In this document: positions 15,703 to 15,812 of the stretch, one piece after another | Layout of the letters: every line of letters starts with the position of its first letter | How positions within the stretch are numbered: the first letter of the stretch is position 1 | NCBI GenBank assembly: GCA_037137555.1 | Contig: JBAXKA010000019.1 | Span: forward strand, 1 to 15,812 | Reading direction: 5' to 3' | Length of the DNA: 15,812 nucleotides | From: UBA9630 sp037137555 | Lineage (GTDB): Bacteria; Patescibacteriota; Minisyncoccia; Moranbacterales; UBA2206 | Position numbers and translations under genes: made by a program | The notes under the pieces: model-generated | What the model saw: only the letters and a program-made list of their open reading frames with translations | Told to the model about the DNA's origin: nothing | Database searches by the model: none

Positions 15703-15812
15703 TGGATTATTTCGTTGACAAGATTTTGAATTTTGTGGAGTTGGAGTTGGAGTTGGAGTCGGAGTTGCTACTTGAATTATTTTTTTTCCAATTTCAATCA
15801 TTATGGAATTAG
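15622..15812 (-). CDS. Thr-Pro-linker protein with six-cysteine C-terminal module (5' end may lie beyond window)
   Basis: On the minus strand the frame is open from the window edge to TGA at 15622-15624. An ATG at 15799-15801 would give a 59-residue protein, but the frame continues upstream to the edge, so this may be only the C-terminus of a larger protein. It contains five Thr-Pro dipeptides and then a module with cysteines spaced C-x6-C-x4-C-x4-C-x3-C-x9-C, the last Cys being the final residue. Thr-Pro linkers followed by compact Cys-rich modules are typical of secreted or cell-surface proteins. I recognise no family. The last 26 residues are duplicated at 3475-3555. It lies 47 bases upstream of the GT-C-like gene on the same strand. 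Confidence 0.6.
   Translation of the reverse strand, partial: NSIMIEIGKKIIQVATPTPTPTPTPQNSKSCQRNNPDCEKTTCASKFCNDGCEMMRGTIVGC
15736..15765 (-). repeat. Hexanucleotide repeat encoding (Thr-Pro)x5
   Basis: Five in-frame units of ACTCCA (the first ACTCCG) encode the Thr-Pro linker of the Cys-rich protein. Repeat-number changes would lengthen or shorten the linker by two residues without breaking the frame. Confidence 0.85.

Overview
The window is AT-rich bacterial DNA with tightly packed, mostly co-directional genes. Every protein gene lies on the minus strand, and the only plus-strand gene is a tRNA-Thr. TAA and TGA act as stops and no conserved gene has an in-frame TGA, so the standard bacterial code fits. 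Several points suggest a Candidate Phyla Radiation (Patescibacteria) genome: the low GC, an FtsA-like ATPase paired with a membrane-anchored baseplate-J-like protein, no groES upstream of groEL, and almost no recognisable Shine-Dalgarno sites. This assignment is an inference from gene content, not a phylogenetic result.

Read in the direction of transcription (right to left), the window opens with the 3' end of a small Thr-Pro-linker, Cys-rich protein (15622 to the edge). A surface-glycan cluster follows: a large GT-C/YfhO-like membrane protein (13412-15574), an unrecognised membrane-anchored extracytoplasmic protein (11785-13446), a four-helix membrane protein (11437-11778), a GtrB/DPM1-like family 2 glycosyltransferase (10473-11414), a UDP-glucose 6-dehydrogenase (9113-10450), a family 4 glycosyltransferase (7920-9107) and a flippase-like membrane protein (6970-7918). 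The last is split by a one-base shift in a run of nine A. Together they could make UDP-glucuronate, load sugars on a polyprenyl carrier and move or transfer them outside the membrane. Gaps are 1-22 bases or overlaps, so the cluster is probably one operon.

A separate unit with its own predicted promoter (6931-6959) encodes the FtsA-like ATPase (5627-6895) and the baseplate-J-like transmembrane protein (3696-5588). The tRNA-Thr(CGU) faces it at 3605-3677. The last unit, also with a predicted promoter (3388-3416), is rpmF-nusB-rnc-groEL, covering ribosome assembly, antitermination, RNA processing and protein folding. groEL runs off the left edge.

Three observations stand out. An 81-base segment encoding a six-cysteine-type peptide occurs twice, 12 kb apart: once in the right-edge gene and once as a broken remnant beside the tRNA. 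GroEL carries a C-terminal extension of at least 90 residues past its usual Gly-Gly-Met tail, ending in five Ala-Asn-His repeats. The flippase-like gene carries a poly-A frameshift.
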